64,000 nt of DNA from JALHSW01 sp963720675 (GCA_963720675.1 CAVRGH010000005.1:339380-403379); one strand, 5' to 3'. Positions 26,592 through 35,712 are shown, counted from the stretch's first letter. Notes: generated by a model from the letters alone, not told the origin. Made by a program: numbers and translations.

Positions 26592-27540
26592 ATGGCGCTG
26601 AAGCCCACCGACGAGGGACGGCACCTCCCCGGCACCGACGCGCTGTGGGGCGAGTCCTGGTACCACGACTTCGCGGCGTCCGACGGCAGCTTCGGCGGCT
26701 ACCTCCGCCTCGGCCTCTACCCGAACCAGCAGCTCGCCTGGTACTGGGTCTACCTCGTGCGACGCGGCGAGCCGCTCGTGCTCATCCGCGACCACGCCGT
26801 CCCCGCGCCGCCGGCGGCGGGTGCAGGCGCGATGGACGGCCCGATCGAGGTGGCGTCCGACCGCGTGCGTGGCACATGGGCGCCGATCGAGCCACTGCGC
26901 AAGTACCGCATCACGACCGAGGGGACGGGGATCGCGCTCGCCGACCCCGCGGCCGCGTTCCACGACGAACAGGGTCCCGCCGTCGCGGTGAGCCTCGACC
27001 TCACCTGGGAGGGCATCGCGGCACCGTTCCTGTACACCGCGACCACGCGCTTCGAGCAGTCCGCCTGGGTGACCGGCGAGATGACGATCGGTGGCGAGCG
27101 GATCGAGGTGCACTGCCCCGGCCAGCGCGACCACTCGTGGGGCGTGCGCGACTGGTGGCAGTTCGGGTGGGTCTGGTGCTCCGGTCGCCTCGACGACGGC
27201 ACGTGGTGGCACACCGCGCGCTCGATCGTGCCGAAGGTCGACATCTTCCAGACCGGCTACGTCATCACGCCCGACGTGGCGCTGCACCCCGTCGAGAAGG
27301 TCGGGGTCGACTACGAGCTCGACGCCGAGGAGCTGCCGCAGCGCGGCACGCTGTCCATCGGCGACCTCGACCTGACCTGGGAAGCCGAGCTGCAGGCACC
27401 GGTGCTCCTCGTCTCCCCGGAGGGCAAGCAGTCGCGCTTCCCGCGCGACGGCCCGGTTCGCGACGCCCGACGGACGCAGCGGTCGCGGGTGGATCGAGTT
27501 CAACTTCCCCGATGGGGTGCCCCACCTGAAGCGTCCGTAG
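26592..27540 (+). CDS. DUF7065/DUF7064-like protein (AttH/CrtC-type fold), frameshifted
   Basis: About 315 residues. WYHDFAASDGSFGGYLRLGLYPNQQLAWYWVYL, a central EVHCPGQRDHSWGVRDWW and WFHTAR-like WWHTARS resemble a lipocalin-like family of actinobacterial proteins related to hydroxyneurosporene synthase. One inserted A near 27450 (CGCGACGG) shifts the frame; the repaired tail reads ARFATPDGRSGRGWIEFNFPDG and ends LKRP. Family members occur next to acyl-CoA and steroid genes, but the function is not established. The next gene begins within a dozen bases. Confidence 0.7.
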
Positions 27541-27550
27541 CGTGGCCGCC

Positions 27551-28915
27551 ATGGCAGGAACGGACGTCGGGCGAGAGGCCCGCAAGCAGACGCCTCGGAG
27601 CAGCCCCGGGGAGTGGACCCCGCGCCCCGACCGGCCCGACCCGGTCGGGATCCTCCTCGAGCAGGACGTGACGCGGGAACCCGATCTCGTCCCGATCCGT
27701 CACGGCCGTATGGCCGTGAGCGCGTTCTCGTTCTACCGGGGCGCGGCCGCAGTGATGGCTGCCGACCTCGCAGCCACGCCGTCGACGGGCATCACCGTGC
27801 AGGTCTGCGGCGATGCCCACCTCATGAACTTCGGGATCTACCTGTCGCCCGACCGACGCCTCGTGTTCGACGTCAACGACTTCGACGAGACGCTGCCCGG
27901 ACCGTGGGAGTGGGACGTGAAGCGGCTCGCCGCGAGCGTGGTCGTCGCGGCGCGCGACCGGGGGTTCTCGGTCGACCAGGCCCGCACCGCGGTCGGCGCA
28001 TGCGCCCGTCGCTACCGGGAGGCGATGGCGAGCTTTGCCGGTGAGGGCGCGCTCGACGTGTGGTACGAGCGGCTCGACGTCGACCGCCTCCTGGCGCAGA
28101 TCCAGGCCGCGGACCAGGGGAGCGCGGCGAAGCGGGCGGAGCGCGTGGTCGCGAAGGCGCAAGGGCGCACCAGCGAGCAGGCGCTCGAGAAGCTCGCCGC
28201 GATGACCGACACCGGGTACCGGATCGTGAGCGACCCGCCCGGAGTCGTCCGCCTGGACGAGCTCGCCGAGGAGCTCGATGCCGGCACCATCGCGCAGGGG
28301 GTCGACGCCGTGTTCGAGAACTACCGCGAGTCGATCTCCGACGAGCTGCACGTGCTGCTCGATCGCTACGAGATCGCCGACACTGCTCGCAAGATCGTCG
28401 GCGTCGGGAGCGTCGGTACGCGCTGCTACATCGGGCTCCTGATCGGTCGCGACCACGGCGATCCGCTCTTCCTGCAGGTCAAGGAGGCGAGCGCCTCGGT
28501 GCTCGAGCGCTGGCTGCCCGCGAGCGTGTACTCGAACCCGGGCCGACGCGTCGTCGAGGGCCAGCGCCTCATGCAGGCGGCGAGCGACATCTTCCTCGGG
28601 TGGAGCGACGCACTCGTCGAGGGTCGGCACTACTACTGGCGCCAGCTCCGCGACGGCAAGGGCTCGGTCGATCCGGAGCAGATGACGCCGAAGTCCCTCC
28701 AGTTCTACGCCGCCACGTGCGCGTGGACGCTGGCCCGCGCCCACGCGCGCTCGGGGTCGCCGGGTGCGATCGCGGCCTACCTCGGCAAGGGCTCGGTGTT
28801 CGACGACGCCATCACCGAGTTCGCGTCCCGGTACGCCGACCAGAACGAGCTCGACTTCGCGGCGCACCAGCAGGCGATCGCCGACGGCCGGATCGAGGCG
28901 CGCACGGGCATCTGA
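27551..28915 (+). CDS. DUF2252 family protein
   Basis: A 454-residue cytoplasmic protein. Conserved blocks are MAVSAFSFYRGAAAVM, QVCGDAHLMNFGIY, RLVFDVNDFDETLPGPWEWDVKRLAAS, then GVGSVGTRCYIGLL and FLQVKEASASVLE, ending with a DFAAHQQAIADGR tail. The GDxHxxNFG and DxNDFDE blocks resemble the catalytic and metal-binding loops of aminoglycoside-kinase-like folds. The role is unknown. ATG at 27551 is taken; GTG at 27542 is equally possible as neither has a clear ribosome site. It follows the DUF7065-like gene directly and converges with the cleavage enzyme. Confidence 0.88.
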   Translation: MAGTDVGREARKQTPRSSPGEWTPRPDRPDPVGILLEQDVTREPDLVPIRHGRMAVSAFSFYRGAAAVMAADLAATPSTGITVQVCGDAHLMNFGIYLSPDRRLVFDVNDFDETLPGPWEWDVKRLAASVVVAARDRGFSVDQARTAVGACARRYREAMASFAGEGALDVWYERLDVDRLLAQIQAADQGSAAKRAERVVAKAQGRTSEQALEKLAAMTDTGYRIVSDPPGVVRLDELAEELDAGTIAQGVDAVFENYRESISDELHVLLDRYEIADTARKIVGVGSVGTRCYIGLLIGRDHGDPLFLQVKEASASVLERWLPASVYSNPGRRVVEGQRLMQAASDIFLGWSDALVEGRHYYWRQLRDGKGSVDPEQMTPKSLQFYAATCAWTLARAHARSGSPGAIAAYLGKGSVFDDAITEFASRYADQNELDFAAHQQAIADGRIEARTGI

Positions 28916-28938
28916 GCGGTCGGCCGTCGCGCCGCGGT

Positions 28939-29883
28939 TCAGGCGTCGACGTCGGCGTGGTCGGGGGGCTCGGGACCACGGCGGGGGAGGTCCATGATCT
29001 CGGTGGCCTCGTCGCACGTCGCCACTGGGCGACCGACCTCGGCGCACAGGGCAACGCCGCGCTCGACCAGGGCCACGTTCGTCGGCTGCTCGGCTCCGGC
29101 GAAGTCCTCGAGGCCGAGGTGCAGGTGCGCGCCCCGCTCGAGCGCGAGCTTCGCGACGGGCGAGGCGAACAGGTCGCCCCCGATCACCGCGACCGACCAC
29201 GGCAGATCGCACCCCTCGAGCAGCTCGCAGTACGCATCGAGTGCCTTCACCGTCGGCGGCAACCCGAACTGCGCGCCACCGTGCACCTGACCGGCGCTCG
29301 TGACGTACCCCGCGTCCCCGCCGAAGTAGAGCTTGACCATCGCGCCCTGCGGAAGACGGCCGGCCTCGTGCCACTGCAGCGCGGTGCGCAGCCAACCCGG
29401 CTCGAAGATCGCCATCGACGGCCCGAGGCGCGACCCCGCGCACACCGCGGCTTGGTGGCGGATGTCGCCGAAGGAGTTCGCGTAGACGAACCCCGGTGCG
29501 GCGGGCAGGCCGTCCTCGTCGACACCACCGAGGTTCACGGAGCCGGGGTCGATGATCCCGATCCGCAGCCAACCCGTCGCCGCGAGCGGCGCCATGTGCG
29601 CGTACGCACCCTCGACGCCGGGCCCGAAGTTCGTCGTGGGGTAGAGGAGCGCGTCGGGCCGCGCCTCGAACACCGCTCGCCAGCCCTCGAGGTAGCGGGC
29701 CGCGGACTCCTCGCCCGGGACCGCCACCACGTCGGCGTGGTTGTGGACGACCGCGGCGCCGGCCTCGAGGCACGCCAGCGCGTCGGCTGCGATCTCCTCG
29801 GGCAGGCGGGGCGTGTTCGGGTTGCGCTCCTTGGTGGTCGTGCCGTTGATCGCGGCCTCGATGATCACCGGCGCATCGGCCAT
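28939..29883 (-). CDS. Beta-keto acid cleavage enzyme (BKACE, DUF849)
   Basis: A 314-residue TIM-barrel enzyme. VIIEAAINGTTTKERNPNTPRLPEEIA, the zinc-binding AAVVHNHADV, a GIIDPGSVNLGG strand and HLHLGLEDFAG are characteristic. The family condenses a beta-keto acid with acetyl-CoA to give acetoacetate and a new acyl-CoA; the best known member cleaves 3-keto-5-aminohexanoate. The substrate here is unknown. GGAGGGGG stands before the ATG. It diverges from the FadE29-like gene over 145 bases holding a KstR-type box, which may control both. Confidence 0.88.
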   Translation of the reverse strand: MADAPVIIEAAINGTTTKERNPNTPRLPEEIAADALACLEAGAAVVHNHADVVAVPGEESAARYLEGWRAVFEARPDALLYPTTNFGPGVEGAYAHMAPLAATGWLRIGIIDPGSVNLGGVDEDGLPAAPGFVYANSFGDIRHQAAVCAGSRLGPSMAIFEPGWLRTALQWHEAGRLPQGAMVKLYFGGDAGYVTSAGQVHGGAQFGLPPTVKALDAYCELLEGCDLPWSVAVIGGDLFASPVAKLALERGAHLHLGLEDFAGAEQPTNVALVERGVALCAEVGRPVATCDEATEIMDLPRRGPEPPDHADVDA

Positions 29884-29952
29884 GGGTGGTCCCCCTCCTC
29901 GGTGTCCACGGTCGGCCCGCCCGGTGCGGGCGATGCCGGTACGCTGCCCAAC

Positions 29953-29966
29953 GAGAACGTGTTGCA
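29953..29966. promoter_or_regulatory. KstR-type operator (one mismatch)
   Basis: GAGAACGTGTTGCA departs from TnnAACnnGTTnnA only in the first base. It lies 62 bases before the FadE29-like start and 69 before the BKACE start, in their shared intergenic region. Confidence 0.55.
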
Positions 29967-30028
29967 GAATTGCCCCCGAGTGCCGCGACCGTACCGCTGC
30001 GCGGCCCACCAGGTGAGGAGCGAGACGC

Positions 30029-31198
30029 GTGCACATCGATCTGACGCCCGAGCAGCAAGCGCTCCACGAGGAGATCCGCTCCTACTTCTCCGGGATCATG
30101 TCCGACGAGCGGCGGGCGGCGTTGGCCGGCAACGAGGGTGGCGGCCCCGCGTTCCGCGAGCTCATCCAGGAGATCGGCAAGGACGGCTGGCTCGGCGTCG
30201 GCTGGCCGAAGGAGTACGGCGGCCGCGGCTTCACGCCGTTCGAGCAGTACCTGTTCTTCGACGAGGCGAACACGATGGGCATCCCGCTCCCCCTCGTGAC
30301 GCTCAACACCGTCGGGCCGACGATCATGCACTACGGCACCGACGAGCAGAAGGACTACTTCCTCCCGCGCATCCTCGCCGGCGAGCTGCACTTCGCGATC
30401 GGGTACAGCGAGCCCGGTGCGGGTACCGACCTGGCGTCGCTCCGCACCCGCGCCGTGCGCGACGGCGAGGAGTACGTCATCAACGGCCAGAAGATCTGGA
30501 CGACGGGCGGCCACGACGCCGACTGGGTGTGGCTCGCGTGCCGCACCGACCCCGAGGCACCGAAGCACAAGGGCATCTCGATCATCCTCGTCCCGACGAC
30601 GTCGCCGGGCTTCAAGCACTCACCGATCTGGGTGCTCGGGGGCGGCCACACCAACGCGACGTTCTACGAGGACGTGCGCGTCCCGGTCACCAACGTCGTG
30701 CTGGGTGAGAACCAGGGCTGGAAGCTCATCACCAACCAGCTCAACCACGAGCGCGTCGCGCTCGGTCCGGCCGGGCGCATCGACCGCCAGCTGCAGGCGG
30801 TCCGGGGCTGGGCGCAGGAGACGCGCCGCGCCGACGGCCGGCTCGTCGCCGACGAGGAGTGGGTGCAGATCACGCTCGGACGCGTGCACGCGATCGTCGA
30901 GGCACTCAAGCTCATGAACTGGAAGGTGGCGTCGGGGAGCGGCGACCTCAACCCGGCCGACGCGTCCGCGATGAAGGTGCTGGGCACCGAGCAGCAGACC
31001 GTCTGCGACCGGATGCTCATGGAGGTGCTCGGCTCGGCCGGCTACCTCCCCGCCGGTTCTCCGGGGGCGGTGCTCCACGGGCAGCTCGAGCAGGCGTACC
31101 GATCGGCGCCCGTCGGCACCTTCGGTGGCGGGGTGAACGAGGTGCAGCGAGAGATCATCCAGATGGCCGGGCTGGGCATGCCCCGAGCGCCGCGCTAG
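30029..31198 (+). CDS. Acyl-CoA dehydrogenase, FadE29/ChsE2-like
   Basis: A 389-residue flavoprotein. MHIDLTPEQQALHEEIRSYFSG, GWLGVGWPKEYGGRGF, IGYSEPGAGTDLASLRT, TTGGHDADWVWLACRTDPEAPKHKGIS and the tail FGGGVNEVQREII closely follow what I recall of mycobacterial FadE29, one half of the FadE28-FadE29 heterotetramer that dehydrogenates the shortened cholesterol side chain. No FadE28-type partner is adjacent, so it may pair elsewhere. The start is GTG with GAGGAGC upstream. A KstR-type box lies 62 bases before it. The next gene follows after 12 bases. Confidence 0.83.
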   Translation: MHIDLTPEQQALHEEIRSYFSGIMSDERRAALAGNEGGGPAFRELIQEIGKDGWLGVGWPKEYGGRGFTPFEQYLFFDEANTMGIPLPLVTLNTVGPTIMHYGTDEQKDYFLPRILAGELHFAIGYSEPGAGTDLASLRTRAVRDGEEYVINGQKIWTTGGHDADWVWLACRTDPEAPKHKGISIILVPTTSPGFKHSPIWVLGGGHTNATFYEDVRVPVTNVVLGENQGWKLITNQLNHERVALGPAGRIDRQLQAVRGWAQETRRADGRLVADEEWVQITLGRVHAIVEALKLMNWKVASGSGDLNPADASAMKVLGTEQQTVCDRMLMEVLGSAGYLPAGSPGAVLHGQLEQAYRSAPVGTFGGGVNEVQREIIQMAGLGMPRAPR

Positions 31199-31210
31199 GC
31201 GGGCTCGCTG

Positions 31211-32086
31211 ATGGAGGTCGGTGTCGCACTCCCGCAGATGGCCAAGGGCCTCGACCACGACTCGTTCATGGCGTGGTGCCGGGGGATCGACGACGGTCCG
31301 TTCTCGTCGGTGTCGGCGGGGGAGCGGATCACCTACCACAACGTCGAGGGACTGACCGCGTGTGCAGCCGCGGCCGCGCTCACCGAGCGGGTGCGCGTCT
31401 TCGCGAACCTCCTCGTGCTCCCGTGGCACTCGCCCGCGATGGTCACCAAGGAGCTGCTCACGATCGACCTGATCTCCAACGGACGTCTGGAGATCGGCGT
31501 CGGCGTCGGCGGACGCGTGCAGGACTACGACGCACTCGGCTCGTCGTTCGAGCATCGCCACCAGCGGCTCGACGACGCCGTCGCTGAGGTCCGCCGGCTG
31601 TGGGCGGGCGGCACGTACGCCGACGACGTGCCCCTCGGGCCTCCGCCGGTGCAGGCGAACCCGCGGGTGCTCGCCGGCGCGATGGGGCCGAAGGCGCTCG
31701 CGCGGGCGGCTCGCTGGGCCGATGGCGTCTCGGGGTTCACCGTCACCGCGACCGCAGGCGAGGCCGACGCGTTGTTCCGGGCGACCGAGGAGGCGTGGGT
31801 GGCGGCCGAGCGCACCGAGCAGCCCCGGCTCGTCTCGGGGTTCTTCTTCGCGCTCGGCGACGACGCCGAGACGCGGCTGCGCACGTTCACGTCGGACTAC
31901 CTCGACGTGTTCGGTCCCGAGGTCGGCAAGATGGTCGGCGAGATGATGAGCGCCTTCACGCCGGACCGGGTGCGCCAAGGCCTCGACGAGATCGAGGCGC
32001 TCGGGTGCGACGAGCTGATCCTCGTGCCGGCGACGACCGACGTGCGCTGCCTCGACCTCGTCGCCGACCTCGTCGCGAGCCGCTAG
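31211..32086 (+). CDS. LLM-class F420-dependent oxidoreductase
   Basis: A 291-residue luciferase-like TIM-barrel. MEVGVALPQMAKG at the start, AALTERVRVFANLLVLPWHSPAM, TIDLISNGRLEIGVGVGGRVQDYDALG and ARAARWADGVSG are class hallmarks. It starts 12 bases after the FadE29-like gene and is probably co-expressed under the KstR-type box. It could act as an F420-dependent reductase or dehydrogenase on the same acyl chain; this is an inference. Confidence 0.86.
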   Translation: MEVGVALPQMAKGLDHDSFMAWCRGIDDGPFSSVSAGERITYHNVEGLTACAAAAALTERVRVFANLLVLPWHSPAMVTKELLTIDLISNGRLEIGVGVGGRVQDYDALGSSFEHRHQRLDDAVAEVRRLWAGGTYADDVPLGPPPVQANPRVLAGAMGPKALARAARWADGVSGFTVTATAGEADALFRATEEAWVAAERTEQPRLVSGFFFALGDDAETRLRTFTSDYLDVFGPEVGKMVGEMMSAFTPDRVRQGLDEIEALGCDELILVPATTDVRCLDLVADLVASR

Positions 32087-32098
32087 CCCACTGCTCGC

Positions 32099-32896
32099 TC
32101 AGCCGAAGTCGGGTTGGCGCTTCTCGGCGAAGGCGCGCACGGCCTCCGCGTAGTCGCCCGAGCTCGACGCCAGGATCTGGGTTCGGTTCTCCAGCGCGAT
32201 CGCGCTCTCGGCGCTCGACGCAGCAAGGTTCGTCCAGAGCACCTCTTTGGTCATCACGACACCGAACGGGCTGTTGTCGAGGATCTCCGCTGCGAGCCCG
32301 AACGCCGCGTCGAGCACCTCGGCGTCGGGGACGACCCGCCCGACCAGGCCGATGCGCAGCGCCTCGTCGGCGCCGAACGTCCGGCCGGTGAGCGAGAGCT
32401 CGAACGCCTGGGTCGCCCCCACGATCTTCGGGAGCGCGTAGCTCACCCCCATGTCGCAGCCGGAGACGCCGACCTTCACGAAACGCACGGAGTAGCGCGC
32501 CGACGCGGCGCTCACCCGGAGGTCGCTGTAGAGCGCGAGCGCGATGCCGCCGCCGATCGCCGGGCCGTTGATCGCGGCGATCACCGGCTGGGGGATGCGC
32601 CGGAGGTGCAGCATCACGTCGGCCATGTACGCCTGCGAGCGCATCCCCGCCGCCGGGCCGCTGAGGCCGGCCGACATCTGCGACCCGGTGCTCATCGTGA
32701 GGTCGAGTCCGGAGCAGAAGCCCCGACCGGCGCCGGTGAGCACGACGACCCGGATCGAGTTGTCCCGCCCGACCTCGTCGAGCGCGGCGTGGAGCTCGTC
32801 GACGAGGGCCCAGGAGAGGGGGTTCAGCTTGTCGGGGTCGTTCAGGGTGATCTGCGCCACGTGTGGGCGCACCTCGTCCAGCAGCACCAGGCTCAT
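32099..32896 (-). CDS. Enoyl-CoA hydratase/isomerase family (EchA-like)
   Basis: A 265-residue crotonase. VAQITLNDPDKLNPLSW, GAGRGFCSGLDLTM and PVIAAINGPAIGGGIALAL supply the oxyanion hole; a Cys-Asp stretch (VKVGVSGCDMGVSYALPKIVG) replaces the usual Glu-bearing loop. C-terminal NRTQILASSSGDYAEAVRAFAEKRQPDF is typical. Start at ATG 32896 because upstream codons lie in the divergent promoter. It converges with the F420 gene (12 bases between stops) and diverges from an SDR. Hydration of an enoyl-CoA in beta-oxidation is most likely. Confidence 0.88.
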   Translation of the reverse strand: MSLVLLDEVRPHVAQITLNDPDKLNPLSWALVDELHAALDEVGRDNSIRVVVLTGAGRGFCSGLDLTMSTGSQMSAGLSGPAAGMRSQAYMADVMLHLRRIPQPVIAAINGPAIGGGIALALYSDLRVSAASARYSVRFVKVGVSGCDMGVSYALPKIVGATQAFELSLTGRTFGADEALRIGLVGRVVPDAEVLDAAFGLAAEILDNSPFGVVMTKEVLWTNLAASSAESAIALENRTQILASSSGDYAEAVRAFAEKRQPDFG

Positions 32897-32961
32897 GCGT
32901 GCGAACCTATCGGCCCCCCGGCGGTCGGCGCCCGGGAACAGGTGGGAACGGAGAGCGGGAC

Positions 32962-33804
32962 ATGGCGGCACTCGAGGGCTACGGCGTGCTCGTGACGGGT
33001 GGAGGGAGCGGGATCGGCGAAGGCTGCGCGACCGCACTCGCGCGCGACGGCGCGGTCGTGACGATCTGCGGTCGCACCGTCGAGAAGCTCGAGGCAGCGG
33101 CGGCGCGCATCCGCGACGCGGTCCCCGGTGCCGGGGTGCACACGATCGGCGCCGACGTCACCGACGAGGACCAGGTCGCCGCGGCGGTCGCCAAAGCCGT
33201 CGCCGAGGCCGGAGCGCTGCACGGCGTCGTCGCCTCCGCAGGAGGGTCGCTCCATCTGGGACCCCTGCACCTGGCTCCCGTCGAAGCGGTACGGGCCACG
33301 CTCGACCTGAACATCATCGGTACGTTCCTCACCCTGAAGTGCGCCACCCCCGCGCTCGTGCAGTCGCAGGGCTCGTTCGTCGGGGTGTCGTCGCATGCCG
33401 GGCGCGACAGCTTCCGGTTCATGGGCGCCTACGGCGCGGGCAAGGCCGGGCTCGACCACCTGCTCAAGGTCGCCGCCGACGAGCTCGGCCCGTCGCGAGT
33501 CCGGGTCAACTCGATCCAGCCGGGCATCATCGACAACGAGCTGATGAGCGCGATCACCCAGGGTGGGCCGGTGATGGACAGCTACCTCGCCGAGATCCCG
33601 CTGCACCGGGCGGGCACGGTCGACGAGGTCGGCGCCCTGGCGCGCTTCCTCGTGGGTCCGGAGTCGTCGTACATCACCGGACAGACCATCAGCATCGATG
33701 GTGGCCAGTCGCTGCGGAAGGGCGCGGACTACGGGTTCTTCGCCGAGGGTGCCTACGGTTCCGAGCCGGGCTGGAGCTTCGTGGTCGAGGAGGAGCAGGA
33801 CTGA
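32962..33804 (+). CDS. Short-chain dehydrogenase/reductase
   Basis: A 280-residue SDR. GYGVLVTGGGSGIGEGCATALARDG (Rossmann), a TICGRT motif suggesting NADP preference, ASAGGS, SSHAGRDSFRFMGAYGAGKAGLDH with Tyr-Lys, and GQTISIDGGQSL are intact. GAGAGCGGGA precedes the ATG. A 25-residue C-terminal extension rich in Gly, Phe and Glu follows the last strand. It overlaps the next SDR by one base (TGATG), so they are translated together. Confidence 0.88.
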   Translation: MAALEGYGVLVTGGGSGIGEGCATALARDGAVVTICGRTVEKLEAAAARIRDAVPGAGVHTIGADVTDEDQVAAAVAKAVAEAGALHGVVASAGGSLHLGPLHLAPVEAVRATLDLNIIGTFLTLKCATPALVQSQGSFVGVSSHAGRDSFRFMGAYGAGKAGLDHLLKVAADELGPSRVRVNSIQPGIIDNELMSAITQGGPVMDSYLAEIPLHRAGTVDEVGALARFLVGPESSYITGQTISIDGGQSLRKGADYGFFAEGAYGSEPGWSFVVEEEQD

Positions 33805-34628
33805 TGGACGTCGCCGGCAAGGTCGCCGTGATCACCGGAGGTGCGAGCGGCATCGGGCGCGCCACCGCGCTCGAGCTCGCCCGCCGGGGCGCCGACATCG
33901 TGGTCGCCGACATCCACGACGAGCGGATCGCCGAGGTGCAGGGCGAGGTCGAGGCGCTCGGTCGCCGGTACCTCGGGGTGCACACCGACGTGACCAACGA
34001 CGCCGACGTCGAGCGCATGCGCGACGCGGCGATCTCGACCATGGGCCACGTCGACATCGTGATGAGCAACGCGGGAGTCGCGATGCTGGGCCCCGCCGAG
34101 GGGCTGTCGATGGAGGAGTGGGACTGGATCCTCCAGATCAACCTCTACGGCGTGATCCGCATGGTGCGGGCGTTCGTCCCGCACCTGCTCGAGCGGGGGA
34201 GTGGCTACGTGGTGAACACCGCGTCGGTCGCGGGGCTCTTCGCCTACTCGTGGGACCACCCGGCCTACATCACCGCGAAGCACGGGGTGCTCGGCCTCAC
34301 CGAGGCGCTCGCGATCTACCTGAAGCCGCTCGGTGTCGGGGTCTCGGTGGTGTGTCCGAGCCTGGTCGACACCAACATCGGCGAGACCGCGCGCATGGGC
34401 GGGGTCGACGACATCGGCCGGTGGATCGCACCGATGCCGCTCTCGGAGGCGATGGCGGCCGAAGGGGTGGGGACGCTGGTGGCCGACGCGATCCGTGACG
34501 AGCGCTACCTGGTGCTGACGGACCCCGATGACATCCGCCCGCAGATCGCCCGCCGGGGTGCCGACATGGACGCGTTCGTCGCCGAGCAGATCGCGACGCT
34601 CCCGCCGCCCCCGAACCTGTACCGCTGA
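33804..34628 (+). CDS. Short-chain dehydrogenase/reductase
   Basis: A 274-residue SDR with GKVAVITGGASGIGRATALELARRG, an acidic residue after strand 2 (VVADIHDE) suggesting NAD, MSNAGVAMLG, and HPAYITAKHGVLGLTEAL with catalytic Tyr and Lys. The C-terminal part lacks the usual IDGG strand and ends NLYR after IAPMPLSEAMAAEGVGTLVADAI, as in SDRs acting on large hydrophobic substrates. The ATG overlaps the previous stop. It converges with the glycine-rich gene. Confidence 0.88.
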   Translation: MDVAGKVAVITGGASGIGRATALELARRGADIVVADIHDERIAEVQGEVEALGRRYLGVHTDVTNDADVERMRDAAISTMGHVDIVMSNAGVAMLGPAEGLSMEEWDWILQINLYGVIRMVRAFVPHLLERGSGYVVNTASVAGLFAYSWDHPAYITAKHGVLGLTEALAIYLKPLGVGVSVVCPSLVDTNIGETARMGGVDDIGRWIAPMPLSEAMAAEGVGTLVADAIRDERYLVLTDPDDIRPQIARRGADMDAFVAEQIATLPPPPNLYR

Positions 34629-34654
34629 CCGCCCGGCCGCCGGCCGTGCGGGCC

Positions 34655-35597
34655 TCAGCCGGTGAAGGTGATGTCGGCCGGGATCGCGAGCGTCCAGCTG
34701 ATCACGACACGGCCGTTGCCCGACTGCACCCCGGCCACCGAGACGACGTTCGTCGCCGACGCCGCCGCGAAGCTGGACCCGCCGCCGCCACCACCTGCGG
34801 CGCCCTGCGTCCCTGGTCCCCGACGTGGAGGCGCCGCCGCCGCCACCGAAGAACCCGCCGGCACCGCCGCCGCCGCCGCCCGCTCCGACCACGGTCGGGT
34901 CGGCGCCGGTCGCGCCGGTCGCGGAGTTCGCGGTGACGCAGCTGCTCGGCCCGGTCCCGCCGGTCCCGCCCGCGCTCTGGGTGCCACCGGTCCCTCCCGT
35001 GCACAGCGCCGCGCCGCCTCCCGTGCCGCCGGTCCCGCCCGCCGGCGCGCCGCCGTCACCGCCGGTGCCGCCGTTCTGACTGTTGAGTCGAGCCCGGCGC
35101 GCCGCCGCCACCGCCGCCGCCCGCGACCACGACGCGGTCGGCGAGCGTCGTACCGCCCTGGCGCACGTCGGACGCGCCACCGGCACCGCCACCCGTCCCG
35201 CCCGATCCGTCGTTGCCGTCAGCGCCCGACGCGTCACCGGCGTTCCCGCCGCTGCCGCCGGTGCCGGGGGTGTCGAACACGCCGTCGGTGCCAGCGCACC
35301 CGACGTTGACCTGGAGCACTTCGCCGGGCGTGACCGCGATCGTCGCTGCTCGCTGCCGCCCTGGCCACCGACGCCGTCGGCGCCCTCACCATTGCCGCCG
35401 CCGTTGCCGCCGCCGGCGCCGAAGGCCTGCACGTTCAAGGACGTCACGCCCGCGGGGACCGTGAACGACGTCGTGCCGCAGGTGTCGAAGGTGACCGGGG
35501 AGACGGCCGGGTCCGTGTCGGCTCCGCTGACCCCGGCGGCGGTGAGTGCTGCCGCGCCGATGAGTGCCGCAGAGAAGAGCAGTGCCGCTCGGCGCAT
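34655..35597 (-). pseudogene. Glycine-rich secreted protein, frameshifted
   Basis: MRRAALLFSAALIGAAALTAAGVSGADTD is a signal peptide. Then TTSFTVPAGVTSLNVQAFGAGGG opens a long Gly-rich domain with GGTGG, GGDGG and GGGGGGAGG runs, ending VVSVAGVQSGNGRVVISWTLAIPADITFTG. Three frame breaks (about 35345, 35095, 34815) fall inside the repeats; joined, the protein has about 310 residues. Such proteins are probably surface-exposed; four cysteines could form disulphides. The breaks may be assembly errors in repetitive sequence. It is unrelated in pathway to its neighbours. Confidence 0.65.
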
Positions 35598-35681
35598 CAG
35601 GACTCCCGTTCGTGCCGATGGAATGCGCCGAGGATAGACGGTCGGAAGCCTCGGGGCGGGTTCCCGGCGCCGCTCCCGGCA

Positions 35682-35704
35682 GGGGTGGGGAGGTGGGGGT
35701 GGGG
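35682..35704 (+). other. Putative G-quadruplex
   Basis: Four G-runs (4, 4, 5 and 4) separated by T, AGGT and T stand on the plus strand between the P450 stop and the glycine-rich gene. The spacing fits an intramolecular quadruplex. The minus strand genes on both sides would be transcribed through the G-rich template strand. Confidence 0.5.
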
Positions 35705-35712
35705 AGGACTGC

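Noticed and set aside
27500..30619. A 1039-codon open frame on the minus strand and an 882-codon one on the plus strand (28060-30708)
   Set aside because: Both are Arg/Gly/Ala-rich shadow frames of the DUF2252, BKACE and FadE genes; no domain is visible, and long false frames are common at this GC content.
34662..35637. Pro/Arg-rich plus-strand open frames opposite the glycine-rich gene
   Set aside because: They are the complement of the Gly-codon repeats; the minus strand has the signal peptide and a sensible start and end.
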